From: CAYGUK01 sp964352985
GTDB taxonomy: Bacteria > Pseudomonadota > Gammaproteobacteria > JAHCLG01
DNA: 37,450 nucleotides
Assembly (NCBI GenBank): GCA_964352985.1
Contig: CAYGUK010000033.1
Location: 1 to 37,450 of the forward strand
Direction of reading: 5' to 3'
The notes beneath the pieces are model-generated. The model did not search any database. It was given only the letters and a program-made list of their open reading frames with translations, and was not told the origin of the DNA. Positions within the stretch are counted from its first letter, which is position 1. Each line of letters starts with the position of its first letter. Shown one piece after another: positions 23,146 to 31,377 of this stretch. Made by a program: the position numbers and the translations under genes.

Positions 23146-25129
23146 AAAAAGCCTTCATACAGCGCTAGCGTGCGTCACCGCTTTTATTATTGGTGAATAT
23201 TTTGGCCTGGAAAATGTTTACTGGGCGTTAATAACTATTTTCATCGTTATTCTTGATTATCCACAACAAGCTTTTAAAAAAGCCCTGTTACGAATTATGG
23301 GTACTATTTTCGGTGCGTTTGTGGGTTTAGTCACAACAAGTTATACCATCAATAATCCATGGCTTTATATATTATTACTTTTTTCGATTGCCGCGTTTGC
23401 AACTTATAAAAGTTATCGAAGCCCCTATGCCTATGCTTGGATGTTAGGTGGGGCTACCGCTTTTATGGTGCAAATTTCCGCTTCAATTGATAGTAATTTA
23501 AGTTTTCATATCGCCGTTTGGCGATCGAGCGAAATCATTCTCGGTTGTATAATCGCGATGTTAATTCAAATTACTACCCGACAACGCAATCTTTATGTGG
23601 CTTTTCATCAACATTTAGTAACAGTTTGTCAATTGGTCGCCGATGAAATTACAGCATTAGCTCATACATTAGATAACCAAAATGAAAATATAATCATTAA
23701 CAAAAACAATTTTCAACAAGCTTTTACTGTTTGTCAAAATGAATTAGCATTGATAAATGATCGCCGAGTGCAACCTCACTGGCTGTTGCAAGCTAAAACT
23801 TGCTTATCAAACCTAAAACTCATTCATTTATATTTAGTTAATTTTGAATACTCATCAGAAAACAAACAAGAAACACTGTTTGTATTAAAAAAAGAAATTC
23901 AGCAGTTACTAGTAGAAATTGCCCTTCATGTAAAAAATTACTCGCTTTCATTAAGCGTAATAAAAAAACAGCACAAAATGTTAAAAGCTAAAAATAAGTT
24001 AATTCTTGATTATTATCAAACTTTCCGAGCATCAGGAAAAACCAAACAATACCCTTTGATTTCTGTGTTAGAAGAATATAAATGGATAAACTTATGCTCA
24101 TATTTTGTTAACACGTTAGATTTAGACACAACAGAATTAAATAAACATACTATTTCTTTTTTTGATAATAAAAATTTATTGCTAAAACATTGCATTAAAG
24201 TCGGTTTAACATGTGTTGCAACTTTTTATGCTTGGTTATATTCAGGTTGGTATGCTGGCATGATAGGTGTCGTCTCAAGTTATTTAGTCATTATGCAAGA
24301 TAATGTTGCGAGTTCCATTGATAAAGCAAAACAACGTTTTTTAGGTTGTTTAATAGGAAGCATAGTAGGAATAATCAGCATAAGTTATTTTACCCATGCT
24401 TTTTTGCCAATGATTTTGACTTTAGCGATTGTGGCTTTTGCTTTTGGCTATTTTATTCATGGCAAACCGAGTTATTCTTATATGGCGTTGCAAGGCGCAG
24501 TCGCCTTTGTGATTGCAGTAATTTCAACTAATAATGTTATCACTACTAGCATCGATCCTTCTCTAGAACGCCTTGCAGGAATTTATCTAGGTGTGATTGT
24601 GTCTTTAATTATTTCGTTTTTAGTCTGGCCAAGTCATCCGAAAAAATGGTTACAAGAAGGCTTAGATAAAAACAAATTTTTATTTATCGATTTTTTACAT
24701 CGATTAAAAGAACATCAACATGAAAATCAAATGTCTATTTTAAATCAAATTGAAGCTCAACAAAATTTCAACTCGATGCTAATTAATTTTTTTCACCAAC
24801 CCGCTTTCCAACAACAAATTATGCAGCATCAACACCTCTTAAGGTTATGTAAATTAATCACTAAAAATGATGCGCCTTTTGAGTTTTATGAGAAATTAAA
24901 TTTTCCATTACAACAATTCATTGATAATTTAATTTTACTATTAGAACAATCTTCAAAACCTCTTACAAACATTAATATCGCTGACCATTTACTAAATTAT
25001 CGAAAAAATTATCAAACTCTGAATTTAAATTTCATTGACTTTGCGAATTATCTGCAACAGCTTGATTACTTATCACATCTCGAAAAAGAATTAAATCAAT
25101 CACTACCAGATAAATTTACAACTGCCTAG
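23129..25129 (+). CDS. FUSC-family inner membrane transporter (AaeB/YccS-like)
   Basis: 666 residues with the duplicated FUSC layout. A first membrane block lies at about 10-155 (YFGLENVYWALITIFIVILDYP is the family entry, here YWALITIFIVILDYP). A cytoplasmic helical region follows at about 160-360. A second membrane block lies at about 365-500 (KVGLTCVATFYAWLYSGW; AKQRFLGCLIGSIVGI), then a C-terminal cytoplasmic tail. The partner is the HlyD-like adaptor just upstream, which it overlaps (23129-23145). The pair resembles AaeAB, which exports hydroxylated aromatic acids. ATG 23129 is chosen because the frame start at 23102 falls within the adaptor and lacks a ribosome site. The pair sits inside the split cytochrome oxidase cluster. 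Confidence 0.88.
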   Translation: MNYRVEKSLHTALACVTAFIIGEYFGLENVYWALITIFIVILDYPQQAFKKALLRIMGTIFGAFVGLVTTSYTINNPWLYILLLFSIAAFATYKSYRSPYAYAWMLGGATAFMVQISASIDSNLSFHIAVWRSSEIILGCIIAMLIQITTRQRNLYVAFHQHLVTVCQLVADEITALAHTLDNQNENIIINKNNFQQAFTVCQNELALINDRRVQPHWLLQAKTCLSNLKLIHLYLVNFEYSSENKQETLFVLKKEIQQLLVEIALHVKNYSLSLSVIKKQHKMLKAKNKLILDYYQTFRASGKTKQYPLISVLEEYKWINLCSYFVNTLDLDTTELNKHTISFFDNKNLLLKHCIKVGLTCVATFYAWLYSGWYAGMIGVVSSYLVIMQDNVASSIDKAKQRFLGCLIGSIVGIISISYFTHAFLPMILTLAIVAFAFGYFIHGKPSYSYMALQGAVAFVIAVISTNNVITTSIDPSLERLAGIYLGVIVSLIISFLVWPSHPKKWLQEGLDKNKFLFIDFLHRLKEHQHENQMSILNQIEAQQNFNSMLINFFHQPAFQQQIMQHQHLLRLCKLITKNDAPFEFYEKLNFPLQQFIDNLILLLEQSSKPLTNINIADHLLNYRKNYQTLNLNFIDFANYLQQLDYLSHLEKELNQSLPDKFTTA

Positions 25130-25172
25130 TAGTCGATTAAAATACATTATAGACATAAAAACTTGTATTGAT

Positions 25173-25646
25173 ATGAAAAAACTTTGTGCTTTTATTTTGC
25201 AAATAATAACCATCATTTTTGGCGTAGTTGTTTTTATCTTTCTTCTTTGGGAACCTAACATCGAAGGTAGAAATGCACATGCCACCTTATATCAAATCTA
25301 TTTCCATGATCCATTTTTAGTTTATGCTTATTTAGGTTCAATAGTATTTTTTGTCATGCTATACCAAATTTTTAAATTATTGGGTCACTTCAGACAAAAT
25401 CATTTTATTTCTACTAAATCAATCATCGCCTTAAATAACATAAAACGTTGTTCCATAGGTTTAATGGTTTATATTCTACCTTCTGTTGCTTATCTAGTCA
25501 TCGTTAGACCAGGTGATGATATTGCAGGCGGTGTCGCAATCGGTAGCTTTATTTCAATATTACTACTAATTGTTGCTATTTCTGCTAAAAGTATCGATAA
25601 AATAATTCAACGTAAATTGATCGTGGTTTTCAATCAAATAAAGTGA
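25173..25646 (+). CDS. DUF2975 family membrane protein
   Basis: 157 residues with four membrane helices. The pattern fits DUF2975: an N-terminal helix, EGRNAHATLYQIYFHDPFLVYAYLGS (in part: IYFHDPFLVYAYLGS), FFVMLYQIFKLLGHFRQN, then STKSIIALNNIKRCSIGLM and a Gly-rich last helix. Function is unknown. In many bacteria DUF2975 genes are followed by a small Cro/CI-type repressor gene, but none follows here. No clear ribosome binding site precedes the ATG. It lies 43 bp after the FUSC gene on the same strand. Confidence 0.75.
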   Translation: MKKLCAFILQIITIIFGVVVFIFLLWEPNIEGRNAHATLYQIYFHDPFLVYAYLGSIVFFVMLYQIFKLLGHFRQNHFISTKSIIALNNIKRCSIGLMVYILPSVAYLVIVRPGDDIAGGVAIGSFISILLLIVAISAKSIDKIIQRKLIVVFNQIK

Positions 25647-25843
25647 GTTAAATTCACCCAGTTAGCAACCTATCAAAAATCCCTCATTAATTTTCGGATA
25701 GTTTTTTAAATATGTCTCCGGATAAAACAACATGTCCTAAAAAACATAGGTATTAATATTTTTTTCATCATGCTAAAACGCTACGATTTATTATCTAAAT
25801 TGATTATGTTATTGATACGCTAAATAGAAAAAGGATCGATTAA

Positions 25844-27058
25844 ATGTCACAAACTGCAAAACATGTGCTGTCAAAACTACAACAACATCATTTACCGGCA
25901 GGTGTTAATAAAAACGCAAGAGCAGCAACCGACTTACTCTTAGAATGCATGGATAGTATATTTGCGAGTATTGTTAATCAAGAACAAGTTATTGAGTTAG
26001 AATATGTTAGTCAAACAGTTTTATCCTTTCACACCTGGATTAGCGCCCATGCAGAGGCACAATACCTTCATAAGTTCCAAACTTATACAAAAAAATTAAA
26101 TGAGATATTAGGTGAACAAAGTATAAAGCAACTATTACTTGATACCCTTACAAAATCTGCAGACGTGCTTCGCCCCCCGGCAATCCAACAACCTAGTGCT
26201 ACACCCAAACGTCGACAATGTATCGATTTAACTTATCGATTTTTAACAACCCAGCCAAACTTAACACGATTTATTTTATCGAGTCACGAAACGTTAACAC
26301 AATTAAATACAGAGTGGACTTGCTATAAAGCGAATTTGCAACGAGAAGTGGCTGCAAAGCGCGCTTTCGATTCACAACCTATGGATACGCAAGATTTAGA
26401 AGATACGCCTGAATTGGATTTGGACGATAACAATAAAAGTCAAACGCATAAAAACACTATTCGATATCAAACTTATATCGCCAATTTACTCACCACTCAT
26501 TTACCAGACACTTTTGACAACACTGATTATAGCCATTTAAAATTTTTATTTGATTCAGATACCAATAATATCTCACCTTCAAATCACTCCATAAAATTTG
26601 CCATTGATGTTACAACAAACTCACCACGACTTTTTTGTCAAATCAAAGTCAGTCCAAAACCTTGTTGGACAAACGCAAAATCGATTATGGAAATGGTAAG
26701 TAATACTTTACAACAATTAAATTATAGATCCACAAGACATCGTAATCAGACTTATTGTTTAGGATGTGAAGCCGCTAGGATACAACCTGAGTCAACGAAT
26801 ACAGCAAAAATTTATTTTATTATTACACCTTGCCAAGGAAAAACTTGGCAACAAGCCGCTCACACATTAATGAAAATCTATAGCCCAGCTTCATCACCAG
26901 AAAAAACCGGGCACAAAAGAAAAAGGCATTCCGAGAGTCTCACACCCTCCTCACTTTTTCCTAAACCACCAAGCAGTAGAAAAAAACCAAAGACAGCTAA
27001 AACGATCAAGGAAGAAGGTACAATGCAACAAAAATCATTGTCACCTAAGCACCGTTAG
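25844..27058 (+). CDS. Orphan 404-residue protein with basic, nuclear-localisation-like C-terminus
   Basis: I do not recognise the family. It is soluble, with no signal peptide or membrane helix. The N-terminal 110 residues look helical. A central acidic, low-complexity stretch (about 186-200, LEDTPELDLDDNN) separates them from a mixed domain (about 210-345). That domain contains a Cys/His-bearing segment (YCLGCEAARI) and FIITPCQGKTW. The C-terminal 60 residues are Ser/Pro/Lys-rich, with two basic clusters: HKRKRH (357-362) and RKKPKTAK (379-386), 16 residues apart. This resembles a eukaryotic bipartite or SV40-type nuclear localisation signal. Given the Rab-like gene in the same window, a secreted effector is possible. 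DNA or RNA binding in the bacterium is the plain alternative. The ATG at 25844 has AAGGA 8 bp upstream (25831-25835). Confidence 0.7.
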   Translation: MSQTAKHVLSKLQQHHLPAGVNKNARAATDLLLECMDSIFASIVNQEQVIELEYVSQTVLSFHTWISAHAEAQYLHKFQTYTKKLNEILGEQSIKQLLLDTLTKSADVLRPPAIQQPSATPKRRQCIDLTYRFLTTQPNLTRFILSSHETLTQLNTEWTCYKANLQREVAAKRAFDSQPMDTQDLEDTPELDLDDNNKSQTHKNTIRYQTYIANLLTTHLPDTFDNTDYSHLKFLFDSDTNNISPSNHSIKFAIDVTTNSPRLFCQIKVSPKPCWTNAKSIMEMVSNTLQQLNYRSTRHRNQTYCLGCEAARIQPESTNTAKIYFIITPCQGKTWQQAAHTLMKIYSPASSPEKTGHKRKRHSESLTPSSLFPKPPSSRKKPKTAKTIKEEGTMQQKSLSPKHR

Positions 27059-27093
27059 CATTAACATTTCGCACAACAAGCTTTAGGAATAAT

Positions 27094-27362
27094 ATGGTAT
27101 TTTGCTATGCCCACTTATTTTCTAAAATTGTCAATCAATTGATTGAGTTAGTCGCAGCAAAACATAAGGCGTTTTTTAAATATCAAATCAAGATTGTTGA
27201 CTTATTCAACAAAAATAAGCCCAAGTTTCGTCAGAAGAAAATCAATAGATTCGTATTATTACTTTTGATAGCGATAACATTGATGAATTAATTGATAATA
27301 CAATTCAAGCTAACATTCAACATCATGCTCTGATAACACACAGAAAAAATGAGGATAATTAG
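27094..27362 (+). pseudogene. Possible frameshifted short gene
   Basis: A 65-codon frame starting ATG 27094 ends at TAA near 27289. An overlapping frame (27249-27362) continues with ordinary-looking coding sequence: DSDNIDELIDNTIQANIQHH, then HALITHRKNEDN. A single frameshift near 27250-27270 would join them into about 88 residues. No ribosome binding site and no family is recognised. It may be a decayed gene in the accessory block, or chance. Confidence 0.25.
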
Positions 27363-27398
27363 CATAAAGACAGTTAAACTCATTAACTTAATTTTAGC

Positions 27399-27617
27399 TT
27401 AATGCATAAATTGTAAGGTGTTAGGCACTATCCAACCCATTTCGTAGGATAGAATAATAAATAAAAATAAAAGCAAAGATAAACTAACACGCCAGGTTAA
27501 TGCTTTGACTATTTTAGTCGAATCATCACCTTGATATTTGACTAGCGAATAAAGCGCACTATACAAGCTGTAAATAATAAATACAAAAGCCAATCCAATG
27601 AAAATTTTAATCGCCAT
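27399..27617 (-). CDS. DUF2909 twin transmembrane protein
   Basis: 72 residues, two membrane helices around a short polar loop: IKIFIGLAFVFIIYSLYSAL, then VKYQGDDSTKIVKALTWRVSLSLLLFLFI (in part: KIVKALTWRVSLSLLL). This fits the small DUF2909 family found in gammaproteobacterial cytochrome oxidase clusters, usually between coxC and SURF1 and often read towards the oxidase genes. Function is unknown; an assembly role is presumed. Here it is on the minus strand, divergent from SURF1, across a 707-bp gap, and separated from coxC by the accessory block. Confidence 0.8.
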   Translation of the reverse strand: MAIKIFIGLAFVFIIYSLYSALYSLVKYQGDDSTKIVKALTWRVSLSLLLFLFIILSYEMGWIVPNTLQFMH

Positions 27618-28060
27618 GATCTCTAATCCATTATTTCACAACATGTCGTTAATATATCATAAATTGTTTGAATTGGCAGAACCCTGTTTCACTTTAAGAC
27701 CCTGAAAAATAATGATCCCAAAGACTCAAGAAAGAATGCTAGCATAACTTAAAATAAGCTTATAAATATAATAAAAAGTATTGCATTACAAATTGTTATA
27801 CCTCAATTTTTTAAAAAATTATTACCCAACACCTTCAGATTTTTATAGGGTAAGCTTAAATATAAAGAAAAAATAACCACTATCTCTCACCCTAATCAAA
27901 AAACTCTTCTAAAGATTTTGAAAATAGATAGCATTCCTTATCATCTAAAAGTCAAAACTTTTTTCTCCTGATATTTGTGGTATTCTTGATACTATTGCAC
28001 CAGTTCGCTTTCCCAAATGACATCATCGAAGGGTGAGATGATAACAATTATTTTAATATA

Positions 28061-28088
28061 TTTAAGTAAGCATAGATGTATACTTAAA
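28061..28088 (+). repeat. 8-bp inverted repeat in the SURF1 upstream region
   Basis: TTTAAGTA (28061-28068) and TACTTAAA (28081-28088) are perfect reverse complements around a 12-nt loop. The right arm abuts the first AAAGTGAA copy. It is AT-rich and could arise by chance. Confidence 0.35.
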
Positions 28089-28253
28089 AAGTGAAAATAA
28101 ACTCGCAAAATTCGTCAAGAAAATTAAAGCAAGCGCACAAAGCTACTACAAATTTATTCCATAATTTAGTAACATAGAACAAGTTCTTCACAAGTAAAAT
28201 GGTAAAAATTGCAAAATTCTCTTTGCTTAATTTATCCCATTGTATAAAGTGAA

Positions 28254-28262
28254 TGGTATAAT
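28254..28262 (+). promoter_or_regulatory. Extended -10 promoter for the SURF1-ctaA-SCO operon
   Basis: TGGTATAAT: a perfect -10 hexamer (28257-28262) with a TGn extension, 63 bp before the SURF1 GTG. The -35 region is poor (TTATCC or similar near 28232), as extended -10 promoters allow. An AAAGTGAAT copy (28246-28254) overlaps the -10 upstream edge. Confidence 0.5.
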
Positions 28263-28282
28263 TGTCAGAGTTTCAGGATTAA

Positions 28283-28305
28283 CAAAGTGAATCATTTTCA
28301 CTTTG
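28283..28305 (+). promoter_or_regulatory. Stem-loop in the SURF1 leader
   Basis: CAAAGTGAA (28283-28291) and TTCACTTTG (28297-28305) form a perfect 9-bp stem with a 5-nt loop, between the promoter and the ribosome binding site AAGGA (28312-28316). Because it lies just upstream of the ribosome site, it may be a protein-binding operator or an RNA control element. No T run follows. Confidence 0.45.
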
Positions 28306-28324
28306 CGGGGTAAGGAAAACCACT

Positions 28325-29095
28325 GTGAGCAATGAAAACGTAACCAGCACTAAATCATTTCAACCCTCTCTTATTTGGACCCTCATTGCATTAATTGTAT
28401 TAGGCACTTTTGTTGCATTAGGATTGTGGCAACTCACACGTTACGAACAAAAAAAAGTCCAACTCAACGTCTATCGAGCACGCTTAAATAGCACCCCCAT
28501 TACCCTCGATAAAATTCAAACCTTAGGCCCTGATTTGCGCTATTTTCCCATTACCATGACGGGACATTACATAAACGATCGAAATTTATTATTAGATAAT
28601 ATTGTTCACAAAAAACAAGTTGGCTATCAAGTATTAACATTATTTTTACCCGAGCACAGTGAGAAAACGATTTATGTTAATCGTGGTTGGATCCCACTTG
28701 GCAAAAATCGAGAATCTTTACCTGTCATAAAAAATATCTCTGGCATGGTTACCGTCACGGGTTTAATTGGTATCCCACCCAACAATCCTTACGTACCAGA
28801 TCAAGTTATCGAAACAACGGGCAAATGGCCGATGAGAATTTTGGCGATTGATATTCCTCAATTAGCCAAGGCGACCAAACAAGATCTTTATCCTTTTATC
28901 GTGTTACTCGATCAAAAAGATCCAAATGGATTTGCTAGAGATTGGACGCCAACCATTAGCAGTCCCCATAAAAATTTAGCTTATGCTATACAATGGTTTG
29001 CCATGGCAATCGTCACCTTTATTTTATATATTGTACTCAGCATTCGTCGCAAGGAGCAGACAACAGATGAGCAAACAGAAGACAGTAAAGACTAA
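28325..29095 (+). CDS. SURF1 family cytochrome oxidase biogenesis protein
   Basis: 256 residues. An N-terminal helix (WTLIALIVLGTFVALGLWQL) and a C-terminal helix (AIQWFAMAIVTFILYIVL) flank a periplasmic domain. The family motifs are present: GLWQLTRYEQKK, LLLDN...GYQVLT, and YVNRGWIPLG. Shy1/SURF1 proteins help insert heme a into CoxA. GTG start at 28325, with AAGGA 8 bp upstream. Its end overlaps the next gene by 29 bp, so translation is coupled. Confidence 0.93.
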   Translation: MSNENVTSTKSFQPSLIWTLIALIVLGTFVALGLWQLTRYEQKKVQLNVYRARLNSTPITLDKIQTLGPDLRYFPITMTGHYINDRNLLLDNIVHKKQVGYQVLTLFLPEHSEKTIYVNRGWIPLGKNRESLPVIKNISGMVTVTGLIGIPPNNPYVPDQVIETTGKWPMRILAIDIPQLAKATKQDLYPFIVLLDQKDPNGFARDWTPTISSPHKNLAYAIQWFAMAIVTFILYIVLSIRRKEQTTDEQTEDSKD

Positions 29096-29681
29096 TCAAA
29101 AGTCAACGCGCTATTTAGTTTTTGGTTTAATTATTGTTTTTTTTGTCACCCCTATTTTCCTTGCTTGGTGTTTTTATCGTAGTGGTGGTATTTATATAGA
29201 AGATACGATCAACCACGGTAATTTAATCTCTCCACCTTTTGACTTGAATACTTTCACTTTAAAAAATCCTGAAGGTGAAGCACTCGATCAAAAACCTTTA
29301 CGTGGAAAATGGTTAATCGTCTATCTCGCGCCAAAAACTTGCGATTTAAATTGTTTACATAATTTATATTTAATGCGACAAATTCGGACGGCATTAGGTA
29401 TTAATGCGTCACGAGTCAAACGTTTATTATTAACACGACCAGAAGAACTCACCCAACAATTAACAAATAAGATTAAACAAAATTATCCTGGCACGCTTCA
29501 TGTGGTAATGTCACAACATAAAATTATGTTAATTCAATCGAAAGCATCAAATTTACAAGATGGTGGTTTTTTTATTGTTGATCCACTCGGGAATATCATG
29601 ATGGATTATCCTTCGTCATTAAATCCAACAGGTATTTTATCTGATCTTAAACGTTTATTAAGGGTATCTAACATTGGCTAA
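29067..29681 (+). CDS. Membrane-anchored thioredoxin-fold protein of the cytochrome oxidase cluster
   Basis: 204 residues. One N-terminal helix (YLVFGLIIVFFVTPIFLAW), then a periplasmic domain that follows the SCO/thioredoxin pattern: FDLNTFTLKNPEGEAL, GKWLIVYLAPKTCDLNC, and DPLGNIMMDYP near the end. The CDLNC pair resembles the SCO CxxxC motif but lacks the following Pro. Proteins like this commonly sit between SURF1 and ctaA in gammaproteobacteria and are annotated only as hypothetical. A copper or thiol role in CuA assembly is inferred. ATG 29067 is preferred to the frame start at 28983, as AAGGAG (29051-29056) lies 10 bp upstream. Confidence 0.8.
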   Translation: MSKQKTVKTNQKSTRYLVFGLIIVFFVTPIFLAWCFYRSGGIYIEDTINHGNLISPPFDLNTFTLKNPEGEALDQKPLRGKWLIVYLAPKTCDLNCLHNLYLMRQIRTALGINASRVKRLLLTRPEELTQQLTNKIKQNYPGTLHVVMSQHKIMLIQSKASNLQDGGFFIVDPLGNIMMDYPSSLNPTGILSDLKRLLRVSNIG

Positions 29682-30696
29682 ACAACATTTTCTGTTTAAA
29701 TTAACTTTACTCGCAACATTAGTTGCAACATTCGTTGTAGTATTGGGCGCTTATACTCGACTTAATAATGCAGGACTCGGTTGTCCTGATTGGCCTACGT
29801 GTTATGGCCATTTTATGATTCCTAAATCACATACAGCAATTCATCAGGCTGAACTTCAATTCCCAACTAGCACTTTTCAATTACAAAAAGCCTGGACTGA
29901 AATGATTCATCGCTATTTTGCATTTGCGTTAGGAATTTTAATTTTATTTATTGCAGGCATTAATTTATTTCGCACTCAAAGTAGCGCTGCAACGAAATTT
30001 GTTGGCTCACTTTTAGTATTACTTGTTGTCTTACAATCGTTACTGGGCATGTGGACGGTAACCACAAAATTACTACCACTTGTCGTTATGGCACATATTG
30101 TTGGGGGCATGGTTTTGCTTGGTTTGTTATGGTTCTTAACACTAAAATTCGCTAAAACACCTCAAACTCATTCACCACAATGGCGAAGTTTTCGCATGTG
30201 GTCAATCGGAGCATTAGTATTAATTGCGTTACAAATTTTTATGGGCAGTTGGGTAAGTGCTAACTATGCCGGCTTGATTTGTCCTGGATTTCCGTTTTGT
30301 CACGGGCAACTCTTTCCTCACATGAATATTCATCAGGGTTTTGATTTTCTTGCGCCAGTTGGTCAAAATTATATGGGTGGCGTGATGGGTCTAAACGCAA
30401 AAATTTCCATTCAAATGTTTCATCGTTACATTGCATTTATTTCTGTCATTTATTTTGGTTTATTATCATTAAATTTATTATTCAGTAAAAAAGCCAGAGG
30501 TTTACGCTTAATTGGATTAGCCATGGTAATAATTGGCGTCATGCAATTTGCACTAGGTGTACTAAATGTTGAGTGGTTACTCCCAATTCCTGTTGCAATT
30601 GCACATAATGGTTTTGCAGCTATCTTTTTACTAATCATTGTTACACTAAATTATTGCGTTTTTAGTCAATCGAAATATAGCGATCGTTTAATCTAA
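29674..30696 (+). CDS. ctaA: Heme A synthase CtaA/COX15
   Basis: 340-residue membrane protein with eight hydrophobic segments in two similar halves. It oxidises heme O to heme A. Each half has a Cys pair in its periplasmic loop (GLGCPDWPTCYG; LICPGFPFCHG) and heme-ligand His (EMIHRYFAF and MAHIVGG; MFHRYIAF and IAHNGFA). The start is read as TTG at 29674, which overlaps the preceding stop by 8 bp and has AAGGG 9 bp upstream. The usual neighbour ctaB (heme O synthase), needed to make its substrate, is not between ctaA and SCO1 and is absent from the window. Confidence 0.95.
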   Translation: MAKQHFLFKLTLLATLVATFVVVLGAYTRLNNAGLGCPDWPTCYGHFMIPKSHTAIHQAELQFPTSTFQLQKAWTEMIHRYFAFALGILILFIAGINLFRTQSSAATKFVGSLLVLLVVLQSLLGMWTVTTKLLPLVVMAHIVGGMVLLGLLWFLTLKFAKTPQTHSPQWRSFRMWSIGALVLIALQIFMGSWVSANYAGLICPGFPFCHGQLFPHMNIHQGFDFLAPVGQNYMGGVMGLNAKISIQMFHRYIAFISVIYFGLLSLNLLFSKKARGLRLIGLAMVIIGVMQFALGVLNVEWLLPIPVAIAHNGFAAIFLLIIVTLNYCVFSQSKYSDRLI

Positions 30697-30708
30697 GGAA
30701 ATTAAATA

Positions 30709-31377
30709 GTGAAGTCAAAAAACTCAAGTTTAATAAAAGGTACTTTGTTTATTGGTGTTCTTGTTTTTGCTGCGCTTTACGCAGTTTGGCTAAATCATCA
30801 TACGAGTTTTAAACCCACCTCACAAACTGAATTTAAGTTACAAGCGGGTACTTATATCTCTCAAGAAAAAGATTTAACGCCTTTCCAGCTTAGAGCAACT
30901 ACGGGTGGCGTATTTAATAATAGTAATTTAAAAAATCATTGGACTTTTGTTTTTTTTGGTTTTACTCACTGCCCTAATATTTGCCCAACAACGATGTCGA
31001 CATTAAGTCTCGTTTATGAAAAACTCGCCCAGATTGATCAAAAAAACATGCCTCAATTTATTTTTGTTTCAATTGATCCGAAAAGAGATACCTTAGCCAG
31101 AATCGCAACTTATTTAAATTCTTTTAATACCAAGTTTATTGGTGCAACAGGCACAAATGAAAATTTAACAGAAATAACAACACAGCTAGGGATCATGTTT
31201 AGTAAACAAACAAGCGAAAATTTAAGTCAATATTCTACTTATAATATGGATCATAGCGGGCAAGTGATGTTATTTAATCCCAAAGGTTATTTACAAGCTG
31301 TTTTTTCCATGCCGCATAAAGCAACCAGTATTGCCAATGATTTTCAAAAAATTATTGAACACTATCAAACGACATAA
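30709..31377 (+). CDS. SCO1/SenC copper chaperone for CuA assembly
   Basis: 222 residues; one N-terminal helix (GTLFIGVLVFAALYAVWL) anchors a periplasmic thioredoxin fold. The copper site is complete: Cys88 and Cys92 in HCPNICP, and His182 in MDHSGQ. It delivers copper to, or reduces, the CuA site of CoxB. GTG start with AAGGA about 9 bp upstream, 12 bp after ctaA, so it is the last gene of the SURF1-ctaA operon. Its 3' end overlaps hemH, on the other strand, by 26 bp. Confidence 0.95.
   Translation: MKSKNSSLIKGTLFIGVLVFAALYAVWLNHHTSFKPTSQTEFKLQAGTYISQEKDLTPFQLRATTGGVFNNSNLKNHWTFVFFGFTHCPNICPTTMSTLSLVYEKLAQIDQKNMPQFIFVSIDPKRDTLARIATYLNSFNTKFIGATGTNENLTEITTQLGIMFSKQTSENLSQYSTYNMDHSGQVMLFNPKGYLQAVFSMPHKATSIANDFQKIIEHYQTT

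Larger units (their letters stand above)
27618..28324. other. Long gene-free region upstream of SURF1
   Basis: 707 bp between two divergent oxidase-assembly genes, with no credible ORF. It contains an inverted repeat (28061-28088), an extended -10 promoter (28254-28262), a stem-loop in the SURF1 leader (28283-28305), and four copies of the octamer AAAGTGAA (forward at 28088, 28246 and 28284; reverse complement ending at 28304). A small RNA or multi-site regulator could be housed here. No tRNA cloverleaf was found. Confidence 0.5.
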
